Source of the DNA: Orobanche coerulescens
Taxonomy: Eukaryota; Streptophyta; Magnoliopsida; Lamiales; Orobanchaceae
Reading direction: 5' to 3'
Length of the DNA stretch: 64,000 nt
Assembly: GCA_033398695.1 (NCBI GenBank)
Contig: CM065801.1
Location: forward strand, 104,091,170 to 104,155,169
Shown here one piece after another: positions 1 to 10,944 of the stretch. The stretch's first letter is position 1. Each line of letters begins with the position of its first letter. Position numbers and translations under genes: made by a program. The notes under the pieces were generated by a model. The model saw only the letters and a program-made list of their open reading frames with translations. It was not told the origin of the DNA and did not search any database.

Positions 1-1428
1 CTCATAAATTGAATTATTAGTTTGATAATTACAAGTCCCAACATGATTAATATACTAAGTATGAATTATACGTATGAATGAACAACAATGAAAGGAATGA
101 TTATCCTTTTAACTGAGCAATGATCAACTTGCCTCAAATACCAGTGAAGAATGTCCTTCTTCGAACAAACGTCCTTAATGGAATTATCGGTCGCTCGAAC
201 AACCCTGAATAACACAATTACCAGTAATTCACTTAATATTTGCATCAATTATGATCATAACCAATTCAAGAAGTCGATACAACAAACCCAAACTCATTGG
301 GGTATTCTAACAAACACGTTGTAAACAACCCCCAATCATTTACGACCAATCTCAAATATATCGAATACCAACCTCCAAACAAGTGATTCAATCCAAGAAA
401 ACATCATCAATACAATCAATAATCCAATAGGAATACAAAACTCGAGATTAAGACAACATCCAAATGAAATCCCCAATTCCAAATCAACATTCAAAGTGTT
501 CTTGAATAATCCTCCAACAATCCGATGATAACTCATAAAAACTCCTAATCATACATATATCCTTCACAAATCATGATTATATGATCCAAAACATCATGCT
601 CCAACTCAAAATCGAATCTAGTGTTGAAGAAGTTACCTTGAATTAGGATGAAGAACCCAAGAAGATGTTGTTAATCCATACCAATAACTCAAGAAGGATG
701 AAATCTCTGAGATTGAAGATGCCAAATCGCCCAAAAATTCGGCCGAAAGTCACCCACGGAGAGGGGGAATGAGAAAGGGGATGAAATAAACTTCTCTCCT
801 CAAAAATCCGTTGAAAAAGGGATGACTGGCTCGCATACCGCGGCGCGGACTAAGTGTGCCACGTCCCGCGGCTGAAATCAGCTCCCATCTCCCAGGTTAG
901 TGTCGTGGCACGGCCAGCAGAGGGCCGCAGTGCACGGTACAGCTGCTGCCCGGTTCAACTGCACAAGGTGTGTGCCGCGGCGCGCAACCCCTTGTGCTGC
1001 GGCGCACACTATTCGGGCCCAAAAAATGATGAAAAATGACCCGGGAAGAGAATAAACGTAATAGAAATAAAAAACTTGGGAAAAAATAACATGAAATGGA
1101 ATTGCGGGAACCCCAAAAAGGCGGTTCTGAGCAATGATTATGAGAGTTGGTCCAAAAATAGCACGATCCGAACAAGGAGTAAATTCAAAATGATATGAAC
1201 CCTAATATCAACATCAACTTACTAAGCAATTACAACGATCAAGATAATATTCTCATCTCGTTTTTCAAACAGGGTTGAATAATGAACAATATCGATACAC
1301 GACTCAAAGTTACGCCGAATGGTGAACACGAATGAATGAATATGAATGATGAATGATTATTAATGAGTGAGAATTACAGAGTGACAAATACTGAATGAAA
1401 ATAAATGAGTTCACAACCGGGTATTACA
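1..1428 (-). repeat. 3' LTR of element A1, cut by window edge
   Basis: This matches the LTR of A2 at 36313-37553 and ends at 1428 in CCGGGTATTACA, next to the polypurine tract of a minus-strand element. About 0.8 kb of the LTR lies outside the window. Compared with A2 it has an extra block of about 185 bp at 886-1070, which is GC-rich and contains CCGCGG palindromes (also at 838-848 and about 974-995). The open frames inside it look random. Confidence 0.9.
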
Positions 1429-1465
1429 TACTCCCCCTTAAAAAGGGTTTCGTCCTCGAAACTAG
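1429..1465 (-). promoter_or_regulatory. polypurine tract region of A1
   Basis: Read on the minus strand this is AAGGGGGAGTA immediately before the LTR, with the coding tail phrase (FRGRNPF-like, stop already passed) just upstream. A purine run abutting the 3' LTR primes plus-strand DNA synthesis in LTR retrotransposons. The same layout occurs at 7668 for A2 and 10298 for D. Confidence 0.75.
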
Positions 1466-2609
1466 GGGTCAAATAATTCGGGATAACCCTCCCGCATACT
1501 ATTATTGGTTTCCCAAGTAGCCTCTTCGACTCCGTGTCTCGACCACTGAATCTTAACCAATGGAATTGCCTTGTTCCTCAACTATTTGATTCGTCGCTCT
1601 AAGACTCGTACAGGATGCTCCTCGTATGTATTATCATCCGCTATCTTGATTTCATCGAACTGAAGTATGTGACTAGGTCGGCAACATACTTCCGCAACTG
1701 AGAGACATGAAACACATTATGAATTCGGCTTAAAGTCGGAGGTAAAGACAATCGATAAGCCAGATCGCCTACTCGATCCAAAATCTCAAATGGTCCAATG
1801 AATCTCGGACTCAACTTCCCCGCTTCCCGAAATGGAAGATACCTTGACTCGGGGATACCTTGACCAAACGTGGTCACCTGCCTCGAACTCTAATGGTCGA
1901 CGACGATTATCTGCATATGATTTTTGTCGACTCTGAGAGGTCAACAACGACTCCGGATCAACGCTACCTTCTCGAGCGACTAATAGCATATCGGGTTCAG
2001 TGCAGATTGATTCTGATAAGTCATCCCAGCATAAGGGAGACCGAAAACAACGACCGTATAAGGCCTCGTAAGGTGCCATCTTAATCAAAGCATGCCAACT
2101 GTTATTGTTCGTGAACTCGATCAATGGTAGTTGGGCTTCCCAATCATCTCTACAATCAATAACACATGTCCTCCAATGTCTGAATAGTTCGCTCTAATTA
2201 TCCGTCGGACTGAGGGTGAAAAGCTGTGCCGAAATTTAGCTGAGTTCCCATGGCACGATGAACGGATTTCAAAAAATGTGACATGAATCGCCCGTTACGA
2301 TAAAAAACGATACTCTTAAGGGTACAGTGTAATCTCACGATCTCTTTAATGAATAACTAGGAAAGTCTCTCAGGACCCCACATATCCTTAATCTCAAGGA
2401 AATGAGCTAACTTAGTTAAACAGTCCACAATTACCCAAAATTACATTTATGCCACAACGACTCGTCGGCAAAATCGTGATGAAGTCCATTGAAATATCCT
2501 CCCACTTCCATTCTGGGATAAGAAGCGGTTTCAGCATACCCGCCGGTAGCTGATGTTCTATCTTGACATGCTGACAGGTCAAACATCTCGAAAAAAATTC
2601 TACGACTTC
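1466..2609 (-). pseudogene. A1 integrase, C-terminal half and chromodomain-like tail (decayed)
   Basis: Integrase joins element cDNA to the host chromosome. Minus-strand pieces at 1786-2124 show the late integrase core (NNSWHALIKMAPYEALYG and SPLCWDDLSES), 1641-1877 shows the [20 protein letters not shown] and [13 protein letters not shown] phrases typical of gypsy integrase C-termini, and 1466-1660 encodes the tail (KQLRN, LVKIQW, ATWE) that in Tekay/Del chromoviruses follows integrase. The frame changes several times and there are stops, so this is not functional. It parallels B at 24240-25483 domain by domain. Confidence 0.85.
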
Positions 2610-3416
2610 TCACTTCATATTACTCCACCAGTAATTTTGCTTCAAGTCCTTGTACATCTTGCTAGACCCCGGGTGGATAGAATAAGGGGTAGCATGGGCC
2701 TCTCTCAAAATCGAGTTTTTCAACTCGTCATTCGGCGGAATGCATAGTCGGTTCTTAAATCGCAAAAGTCCATCCTCGTGGACCACAAATCCAGGGGCTT
2801 TCCCCCGAGCCACATCATCTCGAATGCGCAACAAAAATGGGACTGAACCCTGATTCACTCGGATCACCTCCTCAAGTGGCGATGAAATCTCTAACATACA
2901 AAGTTTCCCTTTCACTCGCTGTAACCAGACCTCGATCTCAGGCCTTAGGAATTCCTGTTGAAGTTCCTTCTGAATAGTTAATCGAGCAAGCATTTGCTCC
3001 TGAACAGACATACGGCTCAAGGCGTCAGCAAAAACATTCACCTTTCCCGGGTGGTATTGTATCTCAATATCATAATCTTTAATCAGTTCCAACCACCGTC
3101 TATGCCGCATGTTCAACTCCTTCTGAGTAAATATATACTTCAAACTCTTATGATCGGTGAAAATCTGACAGGTGACGCCATAAAGATAATGACGCCAAAT
3201 CTCCAATGCGAATACCACGGCCACTAGCTATAGATCGTGGGTTGGATAATTGACCTCGTAAGGCCTCAGTTGCCACGAAGCATAGGCAATCACCTTCCCG
3301 TTCTGCATTAATACATATCCGAGACCGTGTCCGGACACGTCACTATAAACCACGAATCCTTTCATCCCTTATGGTAAAGAAAGGACATGCGCTGAAATTA
3401 AACGGCTCTTGAGCTC
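2610..3416 (-). pseudogene. A1 RNase H and integrase zinc-binding region (decayed)
   Basis: A 204-residue open stretch (3224 to 2610) begins with the RNase H half ([45 protein letters not shown]) and runs into the HHCC zinc-binding domain of integrase ([25 protein letters not shown]). Upstream, to 3416, the RNase H start (YSDVSG, CVLMQN-like) is present with stops. RNase H removes the RNA template during reverse transcription. The domain order protease-RT-RNase H-integrase is that of Ty3/gypsy. Confidence 0.85.
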
Positions 3417-4260
3417 CTAAAAAATCTGCTGACACGCATCAGACCACGTGTATTTCTTATCCTTCCGCAAAAGGTTCATCATAGGTTGAGCGATTTTAGA
3501 AAATCCTTCCACAAATCGCCGGTAATAGCCTGCTAATCTGAGAAAGCTTCGAATTTCCTTAATATTCTTCGGAGGTTGCCAATCTCGGATAGCCTCCATC
3601 TGCTAAGGGTCGACACTTACTCCGTCTAATGAAATCACATGCTCGAAAAATTTCACCTCGGACATTCAGAACTCACATTTGGAAAACTTTGCATAGAGTT
3701 GCTCTCATCTCAACACGTCGAGAACCTGATGAAGGTGAAGCTCGTGCTCCTCTCGGTCACGAGAATAAATCAAAATATCATCTATCAAAACAACCACAAA
3801 CTGATCTAAATAATCGATGAAGACTCGGTTCATCAAGTCCATGAATAACGCTGGTGCATTAGTTAATAAAAACGGCACCACCACAAACTCGTAATGCCCA
3901 TAGTGTGATCAAAACGCCGTTCTTCGATATCCGACTCTCAAATTCGCAATTGATGATACCCAAATCTTAAATCGATCTTGGAAAATACTGAAGCTCCCTG
4001 AAGTTGATCCAAGAGGTCATCAATGCGGGGTAAGGAATATTTATTCTTGATCGTCACCTTGTTCAGCTCTCGATAATCAATGCACAAGCAAAAGGAACCA
4101 TCCTTCTTCTTGACAAATAATACTGGTACCCCCCACGGGGATGCACTCGGTTGGATATAACCCTTCTCGGTCAATTCCTCCAGTTGATTCTTCAGTTCCT
4201 GCATTTCGTTCGGGGCCATATGATATGGTGCTTTCTATATTGGGGATGTACCAGGCTCCA
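3417..4260 (-). pseudogene. A1 reverse transcriptase (decayed)
   Basis: Minus-strand segments 4219-3938 and 3820-3417 encode the RT palm and thumb: [51 protein letters not shown] (motif A aspartate), then an IDD catalytic pair near 3780 preceded by leucine where B and H have phenylalanine, and [22 protein letters not shown] at the end. A stop or frame change separates the blocks. This copy keeps about 275 bp that A2 has lost. Confidence 0.88.
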
Positions 4261-4870
4261 ACTTTATTGCGAATTCCACATCTCTCTATGGAGGCAAACT
4301 AGGTAACTCGTCTGGAAATACGTCGGTGTATTCTCTCACTACCGGGATATCCGCCAACGTCACTGATGGTTCCTCGGTCTTGGTCATATAGCACCAATAA
4401 CCAACACACCCCTGATTGAGTAATTTCACTACTTTCATCATATTAATGACTCTTCCGGAACATATGGGATTACTTCCCTAAAATACACACTCGACTCCAT
4501 CGTCTGATACAATAGTAACCAAACACTTATGGACACTAAGGATGGCATCGTGACGATACATCCAATCAATACCCAAAATAACATCATCTCTAGGTAAATC
4601 TACCACGATGAGGTCCACCAACCAATCACGGCCATTAAGCTGAATCGGACAATTTTTAATCTCACGATCTCCGATAATTCTTCTACCGTTCGGTAGCCCA
4701 ATGATATATGGTTCACAACTAGTAGCACTATCCAGGTGAAGTCTATTCAAGCATGACTCGAAAATGAATGAATGTGATGCGCCAGTATAAAAAAGGGTAC
4801 ACATAGGTTGAGATAAAATTTTGAGTGTTCCTGAGATCATTCGTGCCTCCGGATCATCGGTCCTCTTTAT
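4261..4870 (-). pseudogene. A1 aspartic protease region with altered active site
   Basis: The open frame 4840-4478 is a retropepsin: ILSQPMCTLFYTGASHSFI, GLPNGRRIIGDREI, DDVILGIDWM. The catalytic aspartate of the DTGA triad reads Y (YTGA); A2, B and H all have D. This change would abolish protease activity, which matures Gag-Pol in the particle. The stretch 4477-4261 encodes the linker to RT ([18 protein letters not shown]) with stops. Confidence 0.85.
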
Positions 4871-5038
4871 CTCATAAGTTCGGGGCTTGCCAGTCCCTGA
4901 ACCGGATGCTCCTGCCTGATAACTATGGGCTCCGCCTTTAGATGCTCCCGTCGTCTTAAATGATGCGGAGGGAGTGGCCTGATTCTGAATAGCTGACTGC
5001 TTCGGGGTCTGAGATACCGTCGGAGTAGGTTTGGGGTC
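4871..5038 (-). pseudogene. A1 gag C-terminal fragment, cut by T insertion
   Basis: It aligns with A2 at 16272-16440 (SASFKTTGASK, SYQAGASG, LGTGKP region, between zinc knuckle and protease). Homology with A2 stops at 5038, exactly where the T LTR begins; the zinc knuckles, the rest of gag and the 5' LTR of A1 are not found in this window. Confidence 0.75.
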
Positions 5039-6156
5039 TGTTGTGTCGAGATTTATTCAACTCGATAGGCGATCGACTACAAGGCCGAGCGACCGAACCC
5101 ACAACCAACCGAGCTATGGCGAACTCGCCTAAATGAAGATAACAGTCTACCTTCGAGTATCTAGCGATTGACTCTCAAGGCGATCGCCTATTGGCACCTA
5201 GCGATCAACTCTGGTGCCCAACTTAGGACAACCGTCCTGTACCGCGAACAGAGACCTTCGTCCGTCAAAGTCTACGAAGACTGGATCTCAAAGCAGCGCC
5301 CATGTGCAGATCCGCGACAGGCGCTGCATTTCATGGGTCGTTGACCACATCCTGTCACTACCTTATCACCTACCGACAGACCCGCCGAAAGGTACAAGGT
5401 GGGACTGCCCGTGATAGCGACTCAGACGCGTGCAGACTTCCCATTAGACCGCACAGCTGGCTGCCAGCAACTCCTGCGGACTTTAAGGGGACCAGCCCAT
5501 GTGCTAAAGACGATCGCCCGCTTATTATAATACAGCAGAGGCGATCGCCCAGCATCTCCTAGTGCTATAAATAGAGAACCCCCAGCAACTGGAAAAAGGT
5601 TCTCCATTCTGTTCAGAGAAAATGCTAAGTTGGCAACTACGTTGGCAATTACATACAAACATACATACTTTCAAGCTCTCGGCTTCATCTCTCGGATCTA
5701 CCTCAGGATTTTTCTCTGAGCACCTCTCAACCAGAAGACGGTCGGCAGAGGGAAGAAGTCTCCACAGCGCAGATTCGAAGAGACTCACAAGCCTAGGAGC
5801 TCAAACATACAGCTAAAACACACCGTGAGGGACTGTCGATTTCTCTCGGTCGTCACAGCTCATCATCGTTGTTACAAGAATTCACAGAGCTTCATATCTG
5901 GTTCTTCCGGCAATCTTCACGCTCAATAGCTAAGATAACTAGGGTCTTTACACTCATTATAATTGTACTCTAACATTAATACTTGTATCCTAGAATATTT
6001 GTATTAATAATATCTCGCGAGAGAATTTAAGCCCGGGACTAACAACCCCGGCAAATCTTGTGTTATTTACTTTCCCACGGAAGTGTTCTCGCACTTTGTT
6101 TGCTATCCACCCATTCCAGCAATATCTATCTCCGGATAATATTTTGGGTAGCAACA
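5039..6156 (+). repeat. 5' LTR of Tat-type element T
   Basis: Bounded by TGTTG at the left and CAACA at the right, so it has the usual short terminal inverted repeat; a primer-binding-like site follows two bases later. Length 1118 bp. The U3 part carries palindromes around GGCGATCGCC: perfect copies at 5179-5188 and 5540-5549, variants at 5068-5077, 5118-5129 (GGCGAACTCGCC) and 5509-5518. A TATA box follows the last one. Confidence 0.85.
5566..5573 (+). promoter_or_regulatory. TATA box of T LTR
   Basis: TATAAATA, 17 bp downstream of the last GGCGATCGCC palindrome, in the middle of the LTR where the U3/R boundary is expected. Confidence 0.7.
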
Positions 6157-6158
6157 AT

Positions 6159-6176
6159 TGGCGCTAGAGGAAGGGC
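6159..6176 (+). promoter_or_regulatory. primer binding site of T
   Basis: TGGCGCTAGAGGAAGGG lies two bases after the LTR. TGGCGC at this position is typical of Tat and Athila lineages. I do not assign the tRNA. Confidence 0.7.
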
Positions 6177-6282
6177 ATCTTAACCTTCATTTTTATTCCT
6201 ACCGTCCCGAAGAACACTCACTATTCTCGGGGCATATACTTGAAGTGACACTCACTGCTCCTCAAAAAAATCCTTCAGAATC

Positions 6283-7526
6283 ATGACGTCCGCCACCACA
6301 TCGAAGAGAGCCGTTCTCCGAACCGCCGGACACCATATCCTGGCTTAATCCGAGCCCCAGCCGACGGCAGGGGGAAGCTGCGGCAACGCGAGACTCTCGA
6401 TCCCGCACCTAAGGGGTGGCCCCAGCCTCTCACTCGACCAGTTCCAAACCGAGGAACAGATCGAGGAGGCTATGTCCATCCTAAAGGAGCGACGGAGAGC
6501 ATGCGCGGCGCCCACAATAACTCCCTCGGCCATCCGCCGCGTAGGCAAACGGAAAATCAAAGGGCTACTGGGCGAGCGATCGTCAGAAAGCCCCGATTCG
6601 CGAGAAAAGGCTCTTGCACGGCCGGACGGTTCTGTATTCAGTCGCTTAGGAAGTGACTCATCATGGCGACCGGGGCATTCTGGCCCCAACCACGAGATGA
6701 CGAAATCCGAGTTTGTCACTAGGAGTTCGGCCTACACGACTCCCAGCCGAACACAGGTCAGCCGTCTGACTCCCGCTCTGAACGCCAGGGGGTCAGTACT
6801 TGATCACCTTAGCTCCCGCTCCGAGCGCCTAGCCGCGAGCATCCTGGCCACGACAATGGCCTCTATGCAACGCCAGCTCGACGAGATGAAAGCACTCTTG
6901 GATACTGGGGAAAGCACCAGTAGAAAGGTCATCGGACCAACCGAGCCACTCGCGGTCCACATCGAGCTTGCCCCCATGCAACCAAGGAGCGGCTCCTCCA
7001 AAAACACCTCTATATGAAGGGAGATCGGACCCCGAAACCCACCTAAGTAAGTTCCGGATTTACATGACCGGGTGTGGGGCATCAGATACAACCAAATGCC
7101 GAATCTTCCCGTTAACTTTGGGCGAGCTGGCCCATAGGTGGTACGTCTCGCTCCCACCATGATCGATCATCTCATTTGAGAAACTGGCGAATGACTTCAC
7201 GTCATACTTCGCCGCCAAGGTCAACAGACCCGAAGGCCCCCACCACATGATGAAAATTAGGCAGGGGGAAGACGAATCCGACGCAGATTATATCGACCGA
7301 GTAGACGAAATCATCCTCACCGGCGAGCCCATCAGCGACGAGCTCGCTCTCTACTCGGTCCTGGGGGGATTCTACGGTCATTCACCCATGTTTAGACATC
7401 TCACGAAGGACATACCCCCAACCTACGCGATCTTCCGCGCTAAAGCTGTCGACTTTCTGGCCATGCAAAGGCTACTCACCCTCCGCCTAGGCGAGGGAAC
7501 GCCTCCTCCTGTCCGGAAGACGACGA
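6283..7526 (+). pseudogene. T gag, N-terminal and central part (decayed)
   Basis: The likely start ATG is at 6283. The frame has a stop at 6346-6348, then continues (FQTEEQIEEAMSILKERRR, basic stretch, SILATTMASMQRQLDEMKALL) to about 6990. It then switches by one frame into PLYEGRSDPETHLSKFRIYM, a stop at 7160-7162, then FEKLANDFTSYFAA and SDADYIDRVDEIIL, FRHLTKDIPPTYAIF. This is the Retrotrans_gag fold of Tat elements, which forms the virus-like particle core. Homology ends at 7526, where a truncated A2 LTR begins. Confidence 0.8.
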
Positions 7527-7667
7527 TCGCCAATACACAACTCAAAGTTACTCCAAACGGTGAACATGAATGAATGAATATGAATGATGAATGAATATTA
7601 ATGATTGAGAATTACAGAGTGACAATTAATGAATGGAAAATAAACGAGTTCACAACCGGGTGTTACA
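7527..7667 (-). repeat. A2 3' LTR remnant (inner 141 bp)
   Basis: Aligns with 1289-1428 of the A1 LTR and 37406-37553 of the A2 5' LTR, ending CCGGGTGTTACA. The outer part is missing and the junction at 7526/7527 joins it directly to T gag, which indicates a deletion rather than a clean insertion edge. Confidence 0.85.
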
Positions 7668-7913
7668 TACTCCCCCCTTAAAAAGGGTTTCGTCCTCGAA
7701 ACTAGGGGTCAAACAATTCGGGATAACCCTCCCGCATACTATCCTCAGTTTCCCAAGTAGCCTATTCGACTCCGTGTCTCGACCACTGAATCTTAACCAA
7801 AGAAATCGTCTTGTTCCTCAACTGTTTGATTCGTCGCTCTAAGACTCGTACAGGACGCTCCTCGTACGTATGATCATCCGCTATCTCGATTTCAGCTAAC
7901 TGAAGTATGTGAC
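7668..7913 (-). pseudogene. A2 polypurine tract and integrase chromodomain-like tail
   Basis: Minus strand: purine tract next to the LTR, then a coding tail reading LAEIEIADDHTYEERPVRVLERRIKQLRN, KTISLVKIQWSRHGVE. In Tekay/Del elements this C-terminal piece follows integrase and is thought to guide insertion into heterochromatin. D is inserted at 7913 between this tail and the [16 protein letters not shown] end of the integrase core, which continues at 13316. Confidence 0.82.
7909..7913. repeat. left target-site duplication of D (GTGAC)
   Basis: GTGAC here and at 13311-13315; the undisturbed A1 copy has a single GTGAC at this site (near 1668). Confidence 0.92.
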
Positions 7914-10297
7914 TGTAACACCCCCAGATCCAACCGGGAATATTACACGCCGTGGGCCCCGCGCCGGAACCCACCAGGCTAAAAACCATTTACAAAAACG
8001 ACAAGAAGGCCGATGACGGTAGTATTTTCCAAAACTCACAAAATCATTTGAAAACACCAACCACCGTCAAGATAATCAAGGCCAAAACTCGGTTAAGGGA
8101 ATCGGTTTTCGAAATCAAACTCAGTTGGCATAAAGCCGAAAGCCATTTGAAAGAACTCACGCAGCGGATAAAAATACAGTCCAAGATACATATACATCAA
8201 TAGTTAATACACAGACAAGATACACGATTCCCCAACAATATGCCATAGCCAGTATCGTCCGGAATCCTCGCTTCACGACCGCTACCATCAAAGTTCTCAA
8301 TACCTGAAAAACAAGTCCCACAACGGGGTCAGCAATAATGCCCGACAAATAACCGCAAGTACATAAACATAAATATTCACATGCCATGCATCATGAGAAT
8401 AATAACCTCAACGATAACCTTACCACTTCCGGTAATCCAACGATTCTCGTCAAAATCCCAATATCACGATAATACTATAAAAATCCCAGTATCACAACAA
8501 TACCGTATAATACCTCAATACCGAATACTTTCTCGTACATAATCCTCTAGGTACGATTACCATAAAACATACCTCTATCCGGACTTCCTTCCGGAATGCA
8601 TACACAAACCAAGAATATCCAAAACGACATCAACAATATCCGAATACTACAATCTTCCCAAGATTGTCCAAGTATCTCAACAATCATCAACTGTGCATTC
8701 TAATCCTTTTAGAACATCACTGAACATTCGTCAATATGCAATACATCATAAAATACTTATGAAATGTAAATGGAATTACTCATCAAAACATTACAACCGA
8801 ACAAGTAAACACTTGCCTGGATACCAACATGACAAAACCAACACCGAACTCATCGCCCTCGTCTACGAGCTCTTCAGCCCTGACTGGAACGAATCTACGG
8901 TCTTCCAACGAAGCACAACGGTTATACCTATTGATTAATCACCCTAGAACAATAATCATGTCAATAATCGGACCAACTTGGTCACAAGGATCATAACATG
9001 CTCAATCTGGAATTCAACCTCGTATTATGATCTAGAAATCCATCTCAAAACGGTTTAAACGAATCATCATCCTTAATAATATGAAGAAACATTCGAAGTT
9101 CTTAACAAAATCCATAAAATCCCATATAACATCGTTATATGATTATCCAACATGTTCCTCACATGTAATCATCCAAGAAAAACGAACCATTAACAAAGGA
9201 ATACGAAGATTACCCGGTTTAGACGAACCAAAAAGAAGAACACTAGAACTCCATCCAAAGAATCATGAACCACTTGAAGAACAAGGCTTGAATCCAAGCT
9301 CTCAATCTTAATCTTGTTAAAGATTATCATTATACAGTGTTTGTGAACCTCGAATAACTCTCAACTCTCTCTCTCCCGAGTGAAGGAAGAAGAATGGACG
9401 AAATGCCTTACAATACCCGTCTGTCCCCTTTTATAATAAACATTATTAGCGTGCGCTAACATCTCATGTTTAGCGTGCGCTACAGCCTTAGCGTGCGCTA
9501 ACTGACTTTGTTAGCGTGCGCTATCGCAGTCCAGAGGCTACTGCCTTGCTTCGTAAACTAACTTACGTACGTAATGCCCATGCATTAACGTACGTAAAAC
9601 ATCATGCCTAGCGTACGCAAGTCCTTGACCTTAGCGTGCGCTATCTGAAGTTGACTTGCTACAGTGTTCACCTACCACTCGTGCCCCCACATGCCGACAG
9701 CATCTGACAAGGACAAGATTCCCTCTGCCCGATCTGGAATTAGCGTGCGCTAATCATACGGTTTTAGCGTGCGCTAGCTCTACATGACAAACACTCGTTG
9801 ACCTTATCTGGACACGCGCCGAACATGGCCGGGTCCACCCGCCGAAAGCTAAGATTCCATTATTGGCGATCTGATGTTAGCGTGCGCTAACCAACATGCG
9901 TTAGCGTGCGCTAACCGAATATAAAAATCAACCTGGGCCTACCTGTCGGCCACCTTCCGAAACTAACCCAGCAAGTCGTTACGTACGTTAGGGGTCCTCC
10001 TTAGCGTACGTAACCGAACCTCTTAGCGTACGCTATCAATACTTCGTAGCGTGCGCTACCTGTACCCAGTAGCGTGCGCTAATGAACACTTATAGCGTGC
10101 GCTATCGTTGCTGTGCCTAGCCATATTCACTTATCCTCAACCAATATCTCGACATACCAATCAAACATACGGCACAATGAATACATATACGCATTCAATA
10201 ACATTATCAAACGTTCAGAACGTTCTCAAGCACAAATATCCATCAACGATATCCAACAGACAAACGAAAAATATATCCGAAAAATCGGGGTATTACA
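7914..10297 (-). repeat. D left LTR (3' LTR)
   Basis: 2384 bp, TGTAACACC to GGGGTATTACA. No convincing coding sequence; short open frames are repeated in the other LTR but resemble nothing. It contains 18 palindromes of the TAGCGTGCGCTA or TTACGTACGTAA kind between 9447 and 10104. Confidence 0.92.
9447..10104. repeat. palindrome array in D left LTR
   Basis: 12-bp units start at 9447, 9471, 9489, 9512; 9563, 9586, 9609, 9632; pairs at 9741/9765 and 9878/9902; and 9979, 10002, 10024, 10047, 10070, 10093. Most intervals are 22-24 bp. Each unit fits TWRCGYRCGYWA with two CpG sites about a YR centre. Confidence 0.9.
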
Positions 10298-10944
10298 CTC
10301 TACCCCCCTTAAAAATAAGTTTCGTCCTCGAAACTTGCAATCTCTGTACAAACATCTCAACAGAAAATCCAAATCACCAAGGCAACCAAATAAATACCGA
10401 ATAATATACTTACAGTGCGTGAAGACGAAGATCTCCGTGATACTAGCATATGGCACCATTTCAAAATCTCGACACAACAAGAATGCCAAAACAGAATAAT
10501 CACAATTTGAAAACGATTGGTCTCCGCCAAGACCACAAGAAGTTTAGAGCACTGCCGAGTTCTCAGGATCCGTGACGCCGTGTCTCCTCACCTAAAGCGC
10601 ATGAGCCGCTCCTTGTCACATGCACGTATCACCGGGCCCACTCCACATCGAAAGCCGCACATTGCACGTGCCTCGCACCGGCGTTCACTTCCCGATTGGA
10701 GCCGCACATTGCACATGACCACGGCACCGGGCGTTCACTCCTGCCTCGTCGGTCTCGGGAACACCAACAATCCCCAAACCCACACATCACCACGACAAGT
10801 ACTCAAAAATCACACGTAACCAAAACAATACACCCAAAATAGCCAGAAATCCAGATACACAAAAATCACGCAACTACCACACTGGTAGAGCCACATAACA
10901 CACATGCCCGGTTATCACAAAACCATGGGCTCCGATACCATATT
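10298..10944 (-). other. D internal region, non-coding
   Basis: Starts with the polypurine tract (complement of CTCTACCCCCCTT) and a remnant of the pol end (complement of GTTTCGTCCTCGAAACT), and ends with the initiator-Met-like primer site at 10921-10940. Between them is a short direct repeat (CCGCACATTGCAC twice, near 10658 and 10701). No open frame with gag or pol similarity. Confidence 0.85.

Noticed and set aside
8693..8938. Repeated open frames in the D LTRs
   Set aside because: Low-complexity AT-rich reading frames, interrupted differently in the two LTRs, with no domain.
9447..10104. Centromeric or subtelomeric satellite
   Set aside because: The array is short, lies inside LTRs with defined TSD-flanked boundaries, and spacers are not repeated.
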